Positions 17,051 to 26,013 are shown, numbered from the stretch's first letter. The stretch is DNA of 64,000 nt from Thermomonas fusca DSM 15424 (GCF_000423885.1 NZ_AUIV01000023.1:9182-73181), one strand, 5' to 3'. Notes: generated from the letters alone by a model not told the origin. Translations and numbers: made by a program.

Positions 17051-18142
17051 TCAGTCGCGCAGTTCCATCACATGGCAGGGCAGCTCCAGTTGCTCCAGCA
17101 CCGCGTCGGTGACGGCGCGGGTGCCGACGGCGCGCGCGCGGTCGGAGGTCAGGTCGGCGGTGAGGACCCCGGCGTCGAGTGCCTGCGACACCGCCAGCTC
17201 CACGCACTGCGCCTCGCCCTCCAGCTCCAGCGCGTGGCGCAGCAGCATCGCCGCGCTGAGGATCGCGGCATAGGGATTGGCGATGCCCTTTCCGGCAATG
17301 TCCGGCGCGCTGCCGTGGATCGGTTCGAAGATGCCGCCGCGACCCTCACCCAGCGAGGCGCTGGGCAGCAGGCCCAGCGACCCGGCCAGCATCGCGGCTT
17401 CGTCGGTGAGGATGTCGCCGAACATGTTCTCGGTGACGATCACGTCGAACGAACGCGGCCGCGCCAGCAGGTGCATCGCCATCGAATCGACCAGCTGGTG
17501 CTCCAGCTGCACGTCGGGAAACTCCTCGCCCACGATGCGCGTCGTGACGTCGCGCCACAACCGCGAGGTTTCCAGCACGTTGGCCTTGTCCACCGAGGTC
17601 AGCCTGCCGCTGCGCGCGCGTGCCAGCGCGGCGGCATGGCGCACCACCCGTTCGATCTCGGCGACGCTGTAGCGGCACAGATCGGACGCATCGCCGTCGC
17701 CGCGAGTCTTGTCGCCGAAGTAGATGCCGCCAGTCAGTTCGCGCACCACGATCAGGTCCACGCCCTGCAGAAGGTGGGGCTTGATCGGCGAGGCGCCGAG
17801 CGTGGCCGCGTGCGGCTTGACCGGGCGCAGGTTGGCGTACAGGCCCAGCGCCTTGCGGATCGCCAGCAGCCCCTGTTCCGGGCGCACTTTGGCGCTGGGA
17901 TCCGACCATTTTGGGCCGCCCACCGCGCCCAGCAGGATGGCGTCGGCGGAGCGCGCCGCGGCCAGCGTTTCCGCAGGCAGCGCGCTGCCGCTGGCGTCGA
18001 TGGCGGCGCCGCCTATCAGGTGTTCGCTGAAGTCGAAGTCGTGGCCATAGCGCGCGGCCACCGCGCGCAGGACGGCAACGGCGGCGGCGGTGACTTCGGG
18101 GCCGATGCCGTCACCCGGCAGTACGACGATGTTGGCGTGCAT
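17051..18142 (-). CDS. leuB: 3-isopropylmalate dehydrogenase
   Basis: 363 residues with the ATG at 18142 (MHANIVVLPGDGIGPEV). LeuB oxidises and decarboxylates 3-isopropylmalate with NAD+ to 2-oxoisocaproate. The metal/substrate segment VTENMFGDILTDEAAML and the NAD-binding GSAPDIAGKGIANPYA are intact. It is the last gene of the ilvC-ilvG-ilvM-ilvA-leuA-leuB operon, 27 bp after leuA, so it is expected to be controlled by the ilv attenuator and not by the LysR that faces leuCD. Confidence 0.97.
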   Translation of the reverse strand: MHANIVVLPGDGIGPEVTAAAVAVLRAVAARYGHDFDFSEHLIGGAAIDASGSALPAETLAAARSADAILLGAVGGPKWSDPSAKVRPEQGLLAIRKALGLYANLRPVKPHAATLGASPIKPHLLQGVDLIVVRELTGGIYFGDKTRGDGDASDLCRYSVAEIERVVRHAAALARARSGRLTSVDKANVLETSRLWRDVTTRIVGEEFPDVQLEHQLVDSMAMHLLARPRSFDVIVTENMFGDILTDEAAMLAGSLGLLPSASLGEGRGGIFEPIHGSAPDIAGKGIANPYAAILSAAMLLRHALELEGEAQCVELAVSQALDAGVLTADLTSDRARAVGTRAVTDAVLEQLELPCHVMELRD

Positions 18143-18169
18143 GTGTGCGGTTCCTTGGGGGGAGTAGGG

Positions 18170-19738
18170 TCAGGCGGGGATCGCCACGGGTTGCGTGGCC
18201 TGAGTGCGCAGCACGCGGTTGGCGACGTCGAGCCAGGCGATCGCGCTGGCTTCAAGCACGTCGCGGCTGGTGCCTTGGCCGCTGAGCGTCTCGCCGTCGA
18301 TGCGCGTGCTCAGGTTGGCTTCGCCGCGGGCGTCACGGCCGATGCCCATGCTGTGCACTTCGTAGCTCTCCAGTGCGAAATCGACGCCCGTCGCCTGCGC
18401 CAGCGCGGCGAACAGCGCGGCGATGGGGCCGTCGCCATGGGCGTCCTGGCGTACCTGGCTGCCGTCGGGATCGGACAGTTCCACCTGCGCGCGGGTGTGC
18501 TGGCCTTCGTCGGTCAGGTGCATCGCGGCGATGCGCCAACCGGGGCCGAAGCGTTCGCCTTCGACCAGCTGCAGCAGGTCGGCATCGCCGATCACGTGCT
18601 GGGTCTGGGTCAGCGCCTTGGCATCGGCGATCACCCGGTCCAGCTGCACATCGTCCAGCACATGGCCCAGCGCGCGCAGGCGGTCGGCTACCGCCGCGCG
18701 CCCGCTGTGGCGGCCCAGCACCAGCTGTGAATCCGGCCAGCCCACGTCCTGCGGGCGCATGATCTCGTAGGTGTCGCGGTTCTTCAGCATGCCGTGCTGG
18801 TGGATGCCGGACTCGTGCGCGAACGCGTTCAGGCCGACGATGGCCTTGTTGCGCTGTACCTGGATGCCGGTGATGCGCGACAGCAGGCGCGAGGTGTCCA
18901 GCAGCTTCGGGGTGGCGATGCGGGTATCCGCGCCGTACCAGCCCCGGCGCACCTTCATCGCCATCACCAGTTCTTCCAGCGCGGCGTTGCCGGCACGCTC
19001 GCCGATGCCGTTGATGGTGCATTCCACCTGCCGCGCGCCGCCCTCGATGGCGGCCAGCGAGTTGGCCACGGCCAGGCCCAGGTCGTTGTGGCAGTGTGCG
19101 CTGAACACGACGCCGTTGGCGCCCTTCACGTTGGTGCGCAGGAAACGGAACAGCTCGCGGATTTCCTCCGGCGTGGCGTAACCCACGGTGTCCGGCACGT
19201 TGACGGTGCGCGCGCCGGCGGCGATCGCCGCTTCGAACACCTCGACCAGGAAGTCGCGCTCGGTGCGGAAGGCGTCCTCCGCGGAAAACTCCACGTCATC
19301 GACGTGCCGGAGCGCCAGCTCGACGCCCATCACCGCGCGTTCGATCACCTGCTGCTTCGACATCGACAGCTTGTGTTCGCGGTGCAGCGGGCTGGTGGAA
19401 ATGAACACGTGGATGCGCGGTGCGGCGGCGGCATCCAGCGCGCGTGCGCAGGCTTCGATGTCGCCGGCGTGGCAGCGTGCCAGCCCGGCGATTGCGGCGC
19501 CGCGCACATTGCGTGCGATGGCCTGCACGGCGCCGAAGTCGGCCGGCGAGCTGTTGGGGAAGCCGGCCTCGATCACGTCCACGCCGAGATCGGCCAGTGC
19601 GTGGGCGAAGGCGATCTTCTGCAGGCTGCTCATGGTGAAGCCCGGTGACTGTTCGCCATCGCGCAGGGTGGTGTCGAAGATGACGACACGATCGGGAGAT
19701 GCGTGTTCCGCGGCGGCGGCGTTGGTGCTTGCGTTCAT
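18170..19738 (-). CDS. leuA: 2-isopropylmalate synthase
   Basis: 522 residues from the ATG at 19738 (MNASTNAAAAEHASPDRVVI); the upstream extension of the frame lies inside ilvA and is discounted. LeuA condenses acetyl-CoA with 2-oxoisovalerate, the first committed step to leucine. The HMGL-like TIM barrel starts with FDTTLRDGEQSPGF; the metal-binding HCHNDLGLAVAN is present, and a C-terminal leucine-sensing LeuA dimer domain occupies roughly residues 380-515. Its start overlaps the ilvA stop by 4 nt (ATGA), so it is translated as part of the ilv operon. Confidence 0.97.
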   Translation of the reverse strand: MNASTNAAAAEHASPDRVVIFDTTLRDGEQSPGFTMSSLQKIAFAHALADLGVDVIEAGFPNSSPADFGAVQAIARNVRGAAIAGLARCHAGDIEACARALDAAAAPRIHVFISTSPLHREHKLSMSKQQVIERAVMGVELALRHVDDVEFSAEDAFRTERDFLVEVFEAAIAAGARTVNVPDTVGYATPEEIRELFRFLRTNVKGANGVVFSAHCHNDLGLAVANSLAAIEGGARQVECTINGIGERAGNAALEELVMAMKVRRGWYGADTRIATPKLLDTSRLLSRITGIQVQRNKAIVGLNAFAHESGIHQHGMLKNRDTYEIMRPQDVGWPDSQLVLGRHSGRAAVADRLRALGHVLDDVQLDRVIADAKALTQTQHVIGDADLLQLVEGERFGPGWRIAAMHLTDEGQHTRAQVELSDPDGSQVRQDAHGDGPIAALFAALAQATGVDFALESYEVHSMGIGRDARGEANLSTRIDGETLSGQGTSRDVLEASAIAWLDVANRVLRTQATQPVAIPA

Positions 19739-20835
19739 GCGTAGCTGGTCTCGGGTGCGGGTTCGGTGCGCGCGCTGCGCGGCACGGGAATGGCGACGGC
19801 TGGGAGCGGGCCGGCAGCACGCGGGGGCGTGGAGGCTGCCGGCGGCATAAGTCGCTCCTGCCTGCGCTGCCGCGGTTTGCGCGGCGGGCGTGGCCGCACG
19901 TCCTGCAGCAGCCCCGCCAGCACCGCTGCATCGAGATTGCCGCCGGAGACCACCGCGCACTTGCGCCTGGCCGCGACGCGCTTGCCCGCGGCCAGCGCCA
20001 GCGCGCCCGCGCCCTCGGCGATTAGGTGTTCCTCCAGCGCCAGGCGCACCAGCGTCTCGCGCAGCTCGGCCTCGCGCACGATGACCACGTCGTCCAGCAG
20101 CTCCGCCAGCACGCGGCGGGTCAGCGCACCCGGGATCTTCACCTTCACCCCGTCGGCGAGCGTTGCCACCGGTTCGATGATCCGGTCGTCGCCGCGCAGC
20201 GCGCGCGCCATTGCATCGACGCCCTCCACCTGCGCGCCGATCACCCGCACGCCCTGCGCCTTCAGCGCCAGCGCAACGCCCGCCGCCAGCCCGCCGCCGC
20301 CGATCGGCACGATCACCACGTCAGGGGAAAGCGCGATGGCGATTTCCAGCCCCACCGTGCCCTGGCCGGCGATCACGTCGGGATCGTCGAACGCGGACAG
20401 CAGCCGGTAGCCGTGCTGCGCGGCCAGCTCGGCGGCGAAGGCCCTGGCTTCGTCGTAGCTGTCGCCGTGCAGCCGCACGGTGGCGCCCCAGTGGGAGACG
20501 CCGGCGATCTTGGTGGCCGGCGCGCTCTTCGGCATCACCGTGATCGCCTGCATGCCCAGCCGGTAGGCGGCCCAGGCCAGGCCCTGCGCGTGGTTGCCAG
20601 CGGAGGCGGTGATGGTGGGACGCAGATCGCCGCGTTCGCGCGCCGCCAGCAGCGCGTTCATCGCGCCGCGCACCTTGTACGAACCGGTGCGCTGCAGGTT
20701 TTCCAGCTTCAGCCAGCAGCCGGAACGCTCGGCGTAGTGCAACGGCGTCGGGCTGAGATAGCGGCGCAGCCGCGCCTGCGCCGCCAGCACGTCGCTGGCG
20801 GTGGGGGCGTGCAGGGTGGCTACGTCCGCGCTCAT
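19735..20835 (-). CDS. ilvA: Threonine dehydratase, short form without regulatory domain
   Basis: 366 residues. It deaminates threonine to 2-oxobutyrate, the entry to isoleucine. PLP lysine in GSYKVRGAMNAL (about residue 53), the phosphate loop PIGGGGLAAG, and the end of the catalytic domain at about residue 310. Biosynthetic IlvA usually carries one or two ACT-like isoleucine-binding domains; here they are absent and are replaced by a roughly 50-residue Pro/Arg-rich tail with no recognisable fold. In length of the catalytic part it resembles catabolic TdcB, but its place between ilvM and leuA shows a biosynthetic job. The start overlaps ilvM and the stop overlaps leuA, each by 4 nt. Confidence 0.9.
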   Translation of the reverse strand: MSADVATLHAPTASDVLAAQARLRRYLSPTPLHYAERSGCWLKLENLQRTGSYKVRGAMNALLAARERGDLRPTITASAGNHAQGLAWAAYRLGMQAITVMPKSAPATKIAGVSHWGATVRLHGDSYDEARAFAAELAAQHGYRLLSAFDDPDVIAGQGTVGLEIAIALSPDVVIVPIGGGGLAAGVALALKAQGVRVIGAQVEGVDAMARALRGDDRIIEPVATLADGVKVKIPGALTRRVLAELLDDVVIVREAELRETLVRLALEEHLIAEGAGALALAAGKRVAARRKCAVVSGGNLDAAVLAGLLQDVRPRPPRKPRQRRQERLMPPAASTPPRAAGPLPAVAIPVPRSARTEPAPETSYA

Positions 20836-21065
20836 GCTTCGCGTACTTCCACCGCCAGGCAGTCGTACAGCCTGGCCAGCTGGTGCTGCAGGCTTTCCGG
20901 TTCGCGGCTGCCTTCCACGGTCATGCGCAGCTGCCAGTGATCGCCGTCGTCCTGGGTTTCGCCATCGACGCTGACCGGTTGGAAACCGCGGCGCTCGGTG
21001 GTGCCCAGCACGCGGGCCAGTGCGCCCTCGGCACGGCGCAGGGTGAGTTCAAGCCGGTAGCGCAT
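20832..21065 (-). CDS. ilvM: Acetolactate synthase small regulatory subunit (ACT domain)
   Basis: 77 residues from the ATG at 21065 (MRYRLELTLRRAEGALARVLG), overlapping the end of ilvG by 17 nt and the start of ilvA by 4 nt. A single ACT fold of the IlvM type, similar in length to E. coli IlvM (87 residues). It is expected to bind and activate the IlvG catalytic subunit. Confidence 0.88.
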   Translation of the reverse strand: MRYRLELTLRRAEGALARVLGTTERRGFQPVSVDGETQDDGDHWQLRMTVEGSREPESLQHQLARLYDCLAVEVREA

Positions 21066-22794
21066 GGGGCGTCTCCGAGGGCGTGCGTGCGGTGCTGGCC
21101 ACCGCGTCGTCGTGGGCGGGATCGAGCATCTGCTGCGCGTTGTTGCGGTTGGGCGGCACCAGCGGCCAGACGTTGGCGGCGGTGTCGATGGCCACGTGCA
21201 GCAGCGCCGGGCCGTCGGCATCCAGCAGCGCCTGCAGCGCGGCGTCGACGCCGTCGGCGCGGTCCACGTGCAGGGCGGTGATGCCGAAGGCGGCGGCGAT
21301 CGCGGCGAAGTCCGGGTTGTCGGACAGGTCGATCTCGGAATAGCGCTGCTCGAAGAACAGTTCCTGCCACTGCCGGACCATGCCCAGCGCCTGGTTGTCC
21401 AGCAGCACGATCTTCACCGGCGAGCGGTAGCGCCGCAGCGTCGCCAGCTCCTGGATGTTCATCATGATCGAGCCGTCGCCGCTGACGCAGACCACCCGCG
21501 TCTCGGGCCTGGCTTCCTGCGCGCCCAGCGCTGCCGGCAGGCCGAAACCCATCGCGCCGAGGCCGCCGGAGGTCAGGTGCTTGCGCGGATGGTCCATCCG
21601 CCAGTGCTGCGCCACCCACATCTGGTGTTGGCCGACGTCGCAAGCGACCGTCGCATCCGGCGCCAGCTCCGACAGTCGCTTCAGCAGCGCCGGCGCATAC
21701 ACGCCGCTGCCCGGCGCGTCGTAGCGCGCGGCGAACTGCTGTGCGCGCTGTTTGCACTGCGCACGCCAGGCCTTGCGCGCCGCGCCGTGGCGGCCATGCA
21801 GGTGGGCAGCGCAGGCGAGGGTCAACCGGGTCAGGGTGGTGGCGATGTCGCCGCGCACGCCGGCATCGGCATGACGCAGCTTGCCGATTTCGCAGGCGTC
21901 GATGTCCATGTGGACGACGCGCGCGTGCGGCGCGAACTCGGCCAGCTTGCCGGTGGCGCGGTCGTCGAAGCGTGCGCCAACCACGATCAGCAGGTCGGCC
22001 TCCTGCACGGCCAGGTTGGCGGCGCGGCTGCCGTGCATGCCCAGCATGCCAAGGTTGAGCGGGTGCTGCGTGGGCAGTGCGCCGAGGCCCTTCAGGGTCA
22101 GCACGGCCGGGATCTGGGTTGCATCGACGAAGGTGCGGAACGCCGGCACGGCCTCGCCCAGCGCAATCCCGCCGCCGGCGTACAGCACCGGCCGCTGCGC
22201 CTGCGCGATCAGCGCCAGCGCGGCGTGCAGCGAGGCGTCGGTTGGCGCTTCCGGTGCATCGGTGCCGGACGACACATGCGCCGGCAGCTGCGCGGCGTTG
22301 GCGATCTGCACGTCCTTCGGCAGGTCGATCAGCACCGGGCCGGGGCGACCGCTGCGCGCCAGCCGGAACGCTTCGCCCAGCATCGTCGGCAGGTCCTCGA
22401 CGCGGCGGGCGATGAAGCTGTGTTTCACCATCGGCATGGTCATCCCGAACACGTCCAGCTCCTGGAACGCGTCGGTGCCCATCAGGTGGGTGGGCACCTG
22501 TCCGGTGATGACCACCATCGGCACCGAGTCCAGCATCGCATCCGCGATCCCCGTGACCAGGTTGGACGCGCCGGGGCCGGAGGTGGCCACGCATACGCCG
22601 ACGCGCCCGCTGGCCCGCGCGTACCCGTTCGCCGCGAACGCCGCGCCCTGCTCGTGGCGGGGCAGCACGTGGCGCAGCCTCGGGGTATCGTGCAGGGCGT
22701 CGTAGAACGGCATGATCGCGCCGCCCGGATAGCCGAACAGCGTGTCCACGCCTTCGGCCACCAGCGCCTGCGCCAACCAGCGGGCGCCGTTCAT
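21049..22794 (-). CDS. ilvG: Acetolactate synthase large catalytic subunit
   Basis: 581 residues from the ATG at 22794, which shares one base with the ilvC stop (TGATG). ThDP-dependent enzyme forming acetolactate and acetohydroxybutyrate. The N-terminal domain has FGYPGGAIMPFYDAL and the catalytic Glu in LPRHEQGAAFAANGYARA; the central FAD region follows (about 190-330), and the ThDP-binding GDGSIMMN lies near residue 430. Paired with the IlvM-type small subunit. The longer open frame upstream of 22794 lies inside ilvC. Confidence 0.97.
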   Translation of the reverse strand: MNGARWLAQALVAEGVDTLFGYPGGAIMPFYDALHDTPRLRHVLPRHEQGAAFAANGYARASGRVGVCVATSGPGASNLVTGIADAMLDSVPMVVITGQVPTHLMGTDAFQELDVFGMTMPMVKHSFIARRVEDLPTMLGEAFRLARSGRPGPVLIDLPKDVQIANAAQLPAHVSSGTDAPEAPTDASLHAALALIAQAQRPVLYAGGGIALGEAVPAFRTFVDATQIPAVLTLKGLGALPTQHPLNLGMLGMHGSRAANLAVQEADLLIVVGARFDDRATGKLAEFAPHARVVHMDIDACEIGKLRHADAGVRGDIATTLTRLTLACAAHLHGRHGAARKAWRAQCKQRAQQFAARYDAPGSGVYAPALLKRLSELAPDATVACDVGQHQMWVAQHWRMDHPRKHLTSGGLGAMGFGLPAALGAQEARPETRVVCVSGDGSIMMNIQELATLRRYRSPVKIVLLDNQALGMVRQWQELFFEQRYSEIDLSDNPDFAAIAAAFGITALHVDRADGVDAALQALLDADGPALLHVAIDTAANVWPLVPPNRNNAQQMLDPAHDDAVASTARTPSETPHALPA

Positions 22795-23786
22795 CACGCG
22801 GCCTCGGCTTGCTTGGCGGCCGGCTGCGGCGCGTTGGCCAGCCACTGCATGTTGGCGCGCAGCTTCTTGCCGATGGCCTCGATCGGATGCTCCAGGTCGG
22901 CCTGCTTCAGCGCCTTGTAGTTGGCATTGCCGGCCGCGTATTCGGCGATCCACTGGCGGGCGAAGGTGCCGTCCTGGATTTCCGCCAGCACCTTCTTCAT
23001 CTGCGCGCGGGTGTTGGCATCCACCACGTAGTCGCCGCGGGTCAGCGCGCCGTACTGCGCGGTTTCGCTGATGAACTCGTGCATGCGGGTGATGCCGCCT
23101 TCGTAGAACAGATCGACGATCAGCTTCAGCTCGTGCAGGCATTCGTAGTAGGCCACCTCGGGCTGGTAGCCGGCTTCCACCAGCGTTTCCCAGCCCGCCT
23201 GCACCAGCCGCGTGGCGCCGCCGCACAGCACCGCCTGCTCGCCGAACAGGTCGGTTTCGGTTTCCTCCTTGAAGGTGGTCCTGATCGCGTTCTGGCGCGC
23301 GCCGCCGATGCCGGCGCAATAGGTCATCGCCAGCTGCTCGGCGTGGCCGCTGCGGTCCTGGTGCACCGCGTACACCGACGGCACGCCGCGGCCGATCTCG
23401 TACTCGCGACGCACCAGCGCACCCGGGCCCTTGGGTGCGACCAGCACCACGTCGAGGTCGTCGCGCGGGGTGATCTGGCCGTAGTGGACGTTGAAGCCGT
23501 GGGCGAACAGCAGGCAGGCGCCCGGGTCCATGTTCGGCTCGAGGACTTCGCCATACAGCTGCGGCTGCACCATGTCGGGGGTGAGCACGGCAACGATCTG
23601 CGCGCCCTTCACCGCCTCGGCGGGGGTCTTCACCGTGAAGCCGTCGGCCTTCGCCTTGAACTCGGTCGGGCCGCCCGGGCGCAGGCCGATGGTGACGTCG
23701 AAGCTGGAGTCGCGCAGGTTGAGCGCGTGCGCGCGGCCCTGGCTGCCGTAGCCGATGATGGCGATGCGGGGTTTGCTGCTGGTCAT
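22794..23786 (-). CDS. ilvC: Ketol-acid reductoisomerase
   Basis: 330 residues, class I (short) KARI. It rearranges and reduces acetolactate or acetohydroxybutyrate with NADPH and Mg2+. The Rossmann motif GYGSQGRAHALNLRDS is at residues 11-26. The metal-site segment DLFYEGGITRMHEFISETAQYG is at about 225-246. It is the first structural gene of the operon, preceded by the attenuator, so transcription of all six genes depends on read-through into ilvC. Confidence 0.97.
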   Translation of the reverse strand: MTSSKPRIAIIGYGSQGRAHALNLRDSSFDVTIGLRPGGPTEFKAKADGFTVKTPAEAVKGAQIVAVLTPDMVQPQLYGEVLEPNMDPGACLLFAHGFNVHYGQITPRDDLDVVLVAPKGPGALVRREYEIGRGVPSVYAVHQDRSGHAEQLAMTYCAGIGGARQNAIRTTFKEETETDLFGEQAVLCGGATRLVQAGWETLVEAGYQPEVAYYECLHELKLIVDLFYEGGITRMHEFISETAQYGALTRGDYVVDANTRAQMKKVLAEIQDGTFARQWIAEYAAGNANYKALKQADLEHPIEAIGKKLRANMQWLANAPQPAAKQAEAA

Positions 23787-23822
23787 TGCGGTGGTTCCTG
23801 TTGGGAAGGTTTTGCGCGGGCC

Positions 23823-23859
23823 AAAACGAAAAACCCCGCACCTTGCGGTGCGGGGTTTT
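23823..23859 (-). terminator. Attenuator terminator upstream of ilvC
   Basis: On the minus strand: AAAACCCCGCACC-gcaa-GGTGCGGGGTTTT followed by TCGTTTT. The GC stem is 9 bp (23834-23842 with 23847-23855), extended by A-T pairs, with a T tract towards ilvC. It lies 37 bp before the ilvC start and downstream of the leader peptide, so it would end transcription before the structural genes. An identical copy of the 3' arm (GGTGCGGG, complement of 23905-23912) sits in the leader coding sequence and can pair with the 5' arm as an antiterminator. Confidence 0.85.
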
Positions 23860-23888
23860 GCGATTCGGGCGTTGGTTTGCTGCTTTTC

Positions 23889-24002
23889 TTACACGCCGGA
23901 TCGTCCCGCACCTGTGGGCGAGCTAATAAGTACGAGGACGAGGATGGACGCCGCCTTCGAGGCGGTCATCGGGGTCGGCGGTGGCATGTGGCGCTGCAAC
24001 AT
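23889..24002 (-). CDS. ilvL: ilv operon leader peptide (attenuation control peptide)
   Basis: A 37-codon frame from ATG at 24002 to TAA at 23889-23891, with seven successive control residues I-L-V-L-V-L-I at codons 20-26, all regulatory amino acids of this pathway. Codons in the run include ATT, CTT and GTA, unusual in this GC-rich genome. In-frame ATGs at codons 6 and 12 could be the true start; the first ATG lies at the predicted transcription start, so translation from it would be leaderless, and no clear ribosome binding site is seen for the others. The segment GGTGCGGG at codons 31-33 can pair with the terminator 5' arm. Ribosome stalling on the ILVLVLI run would leave that segment free and prevent termination. 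Confidence 0.82.
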   Translation of the reverse strand: MLQRHMPPPTPMTASKAASILVLVLISSPTGAGRSGV

Positions 24003-24009
24003 GTTTTCA

Positions 24010-24038
24010 GATAAACATGCTTTCGACGCTGCTGTCAA
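24010..24038 (-). promoter_or_regulatory. Promoter of the ilv leader and operon
   Basis: Minus strand -35 TTGACA (complement of 24033-24038), 17-bp spacer, -10 TTTATC (complement of 24010-24015). Start of transcription is expected near 24003, so the leader RNA to the ilvC ATG would be about 215 nt. The region is shared with the divergent ilvD gene. Confidence 0.7.
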
Positions 24039-24147
24039 CCGTCGTGCCCATGCCGTTTTCGCATGAGCGAAAGTTGCAGCGGAAACCGCGCAAATGCAGC
24101 AGGATCAAGGCCTGCAGCGCGTGAACGCCGCCCACGGATTTTCCAAG

Positions 24148-26004
24148 ATGCCCGACTACCGCTCAAAAACCTCCACCCACGGCCGCAACATGGCCGGCGC
24201 CCGCGCGCTGTGGCGCGCCACCGGCATGCGCGACGACGACTTCCACAAACCCATCGTCGCCATCGCCAATTCCTTCACCCAGTTCGTGCCCGGCCACGTG
24301 CACCTGAAGGACATGGGTCAGCTGGTCGCGCGCGAAGTCGAGGTTGCCGGCGGCGTCGCCAAGGAGTTCAACACGATTGCAGTCGACGACGGCATCGCGA
24401 TGGGACACGACGGCATGCTGTATTCGCTGCCCTCGCGCGAAGTGATCGCCGATTCGGTGGAGTACATGGCGAATGCGCACTGCGCCGATGCGCTGGTGTG
24501 CATCAGCAACTGCGACAAGATCACCCCCGGCATGCTGATGGCCGCGCTGCGGCTGAACATCCCCACGGTGTTCGTGTCCGGCGGGCCGATGGAAGCGGGC
24601 AAGACCCGGCTTGCCGATGGCAGCGCGGCCGAACAGAAGCTGGATCTGGTCGATGCGATGGTGATGGCCGCCGATGCGGCGGTGAGCGACGAGCAGGTCG
24701 CCGCGGTGGAGCGCAGCGCCTGCCCGACCTGCGGTTCGTGCAGCGGCATGTTCACCGCCAATTCGATGAACTGCCTGACCGAAGCGCTGGGCCTGTCGCT
24801 GCCCGGCAACGGCACCACGCTGGCCACCCACGCCGATCGCGAAGCACTGTTCAAGCGCGCCGGCCGCCTCATCGTCGAACTCTGCCATCGCTGGTACGGC
24901 GGCGAGGATGCCAGCGCGCTGCCGCGCGGGATCGCGACGTTCGAGGCGTTCGAGAACGCGATGGCGCTGGACATCGCGATGGGCGGTTCCACCAACACCA
25001 TCCTGCACCTGCTTGCCGCCGCGCAGGAAGCGGGCGTCGCCTTCGACCTGCGCGACATCGACCGACTCTCGCGGCGCATTCCTCAGCTGTGCAAGGTGGC
25101 GCCGAATTCGCCGAAGTACCACGTCGAGGACGTGCATCGCGCCGGCGGGATCATGGCGATCCTCGGCGAGCTGGCCCGCGGTGGGCTGCTGCATGCCGAC
25201 GTGCCGACCGTGCATGCGAAAACGCTGGGCGAGGCGATCGCGCAATGGGACATCGCCACGGTCGATGACGAGGCGGTGCGCACGTTCTATCGCGCCGGCC
25301 CGGCCGGCATCCCGACCCAGGTCGCCTTCAGCCAGTCCACCCGCTGGCCCACGTTGGACCTGGATCGATCCGAAGGCTGCATCCGCGACGTGGCGCATGC
25401 CTATTCGCAGGAGGGCGGACTCGCCGTGCTGTACGGCAACCTCGCGATGGATGGCTGCGTGGTGAAGACCGCCGGCGTGGACGAGTCCATCCACGTGTTC
25501 GAGGGCCGCGCGCGCGTCTATGAAAGCCAGGACGCGGCGGTGGCCGGTATCCTCGGCGACGAGGTACAGGCCGGCGACGTGGTGGTGATCCGCTACGAAG
25601 GCCCGAAGGGCGGGCCGGGCATGCAGGAGATGCTGTACCCGACCAGCTACCTGAAATCGAAAGGGCTCGGCAAGGCCTGCGCGCTGCTCACCGACGGACG
25701 TTTCTCCGGCGGAACCTCGGGCCTCTCGATCGGCCACGTGTCGCCGGAAGCGGCGGCGGGCGGGACCATCGGACTGGTTCGCGACGGCGACCGCATCCGC
25801 ATCGACATTCCGCAACGTTCCATCGAATTGCGCGTCGATGAAGGCGAGCTTGCAACGCGCCGCGCGGAGCAGGACGCGCGGGGCTGGAAGCCCGCGCAGC
25901 CGCGCGCGCGCAAGGTCAGCGTGGCGTTGAAGGCGTATGCGCTGCTGGCGACCAGCGCCGACAAGGGCGCGGTGCGCAACCGGGAACTGCTGGAAGGGGC
26001 GTGA
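24148..26004 (+). CDS. ilvD: Dihydroxy-acid dehydratase
   Basis: 618 residues from the ATG at 24148 (MPDYRSKTSTHGRNMAGAR), the same start as the E. coli enzyme (616 residues); an in-frame ATG 18 codons earlier is less likely. It dehydrates dihydroxyisovalerate and dihydroxymethylvalerate and needs an Fe-S cluster. Cluster ligands are in ISNCDKITPGM and CPTCGSCSGMFTANSMNCL. It is divergent from the attenuated ilv operon. It ends 9 bp before the convergent rpiA stop. Confidence 0.97.
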   Translation: MPDYRSKTSTHGRNMAGARALWRATGMRDDDFHKPIVAIANSFTQFVPGHVHLKDMGQLVAREVEVAGGVAKEFNTIAVDDGIAMGHDGMLYSLPSREVIADSVEYMANAHCADALVCISNCDKITPGMLMAALRLNIPTVFVSGGPMEAGKTRLADGSAAEQKLDLVDAMVMAADAAVSDEQVAAVERSACPTCGSCSGMFTANSMNCLTEALGLSLPGNGTTLATHADREALFKRAGRLIVELCHRWYGGEDASALPRGIATFEAFENAMALDIAMGGSTNTILHLLAAAQEAGVAFDLRDIDRLSRRIPQLCKVAPNSPKYHVEDVHRAGGIMAILGELARGGLLHADVPTVHAKTLGEAIAQWDIATVDDEAVRTFYRAGPAGIPTQVAFSQSTRWPTLDLDRSEGCIRDVAHAYSQEGGLAVLYGNLAMDGCVVKTAGVDESIHVFEGRARVYESQDAAVAGILGDEVQAGDVVVIRYEGPKGGPGMQEMLYPTSYLKSKGLGKACALLTDGRFSGGTSGLSIGHVSPEAAAGGTIGLVRDGDRIRIDIPQRSIELRVDEGELATRRAEQDARGWKPAQPRARKVSVALKAYALLATSADKGAVRNRELLEGA

Positions 26005-26013
26005 CGCCCCGCC

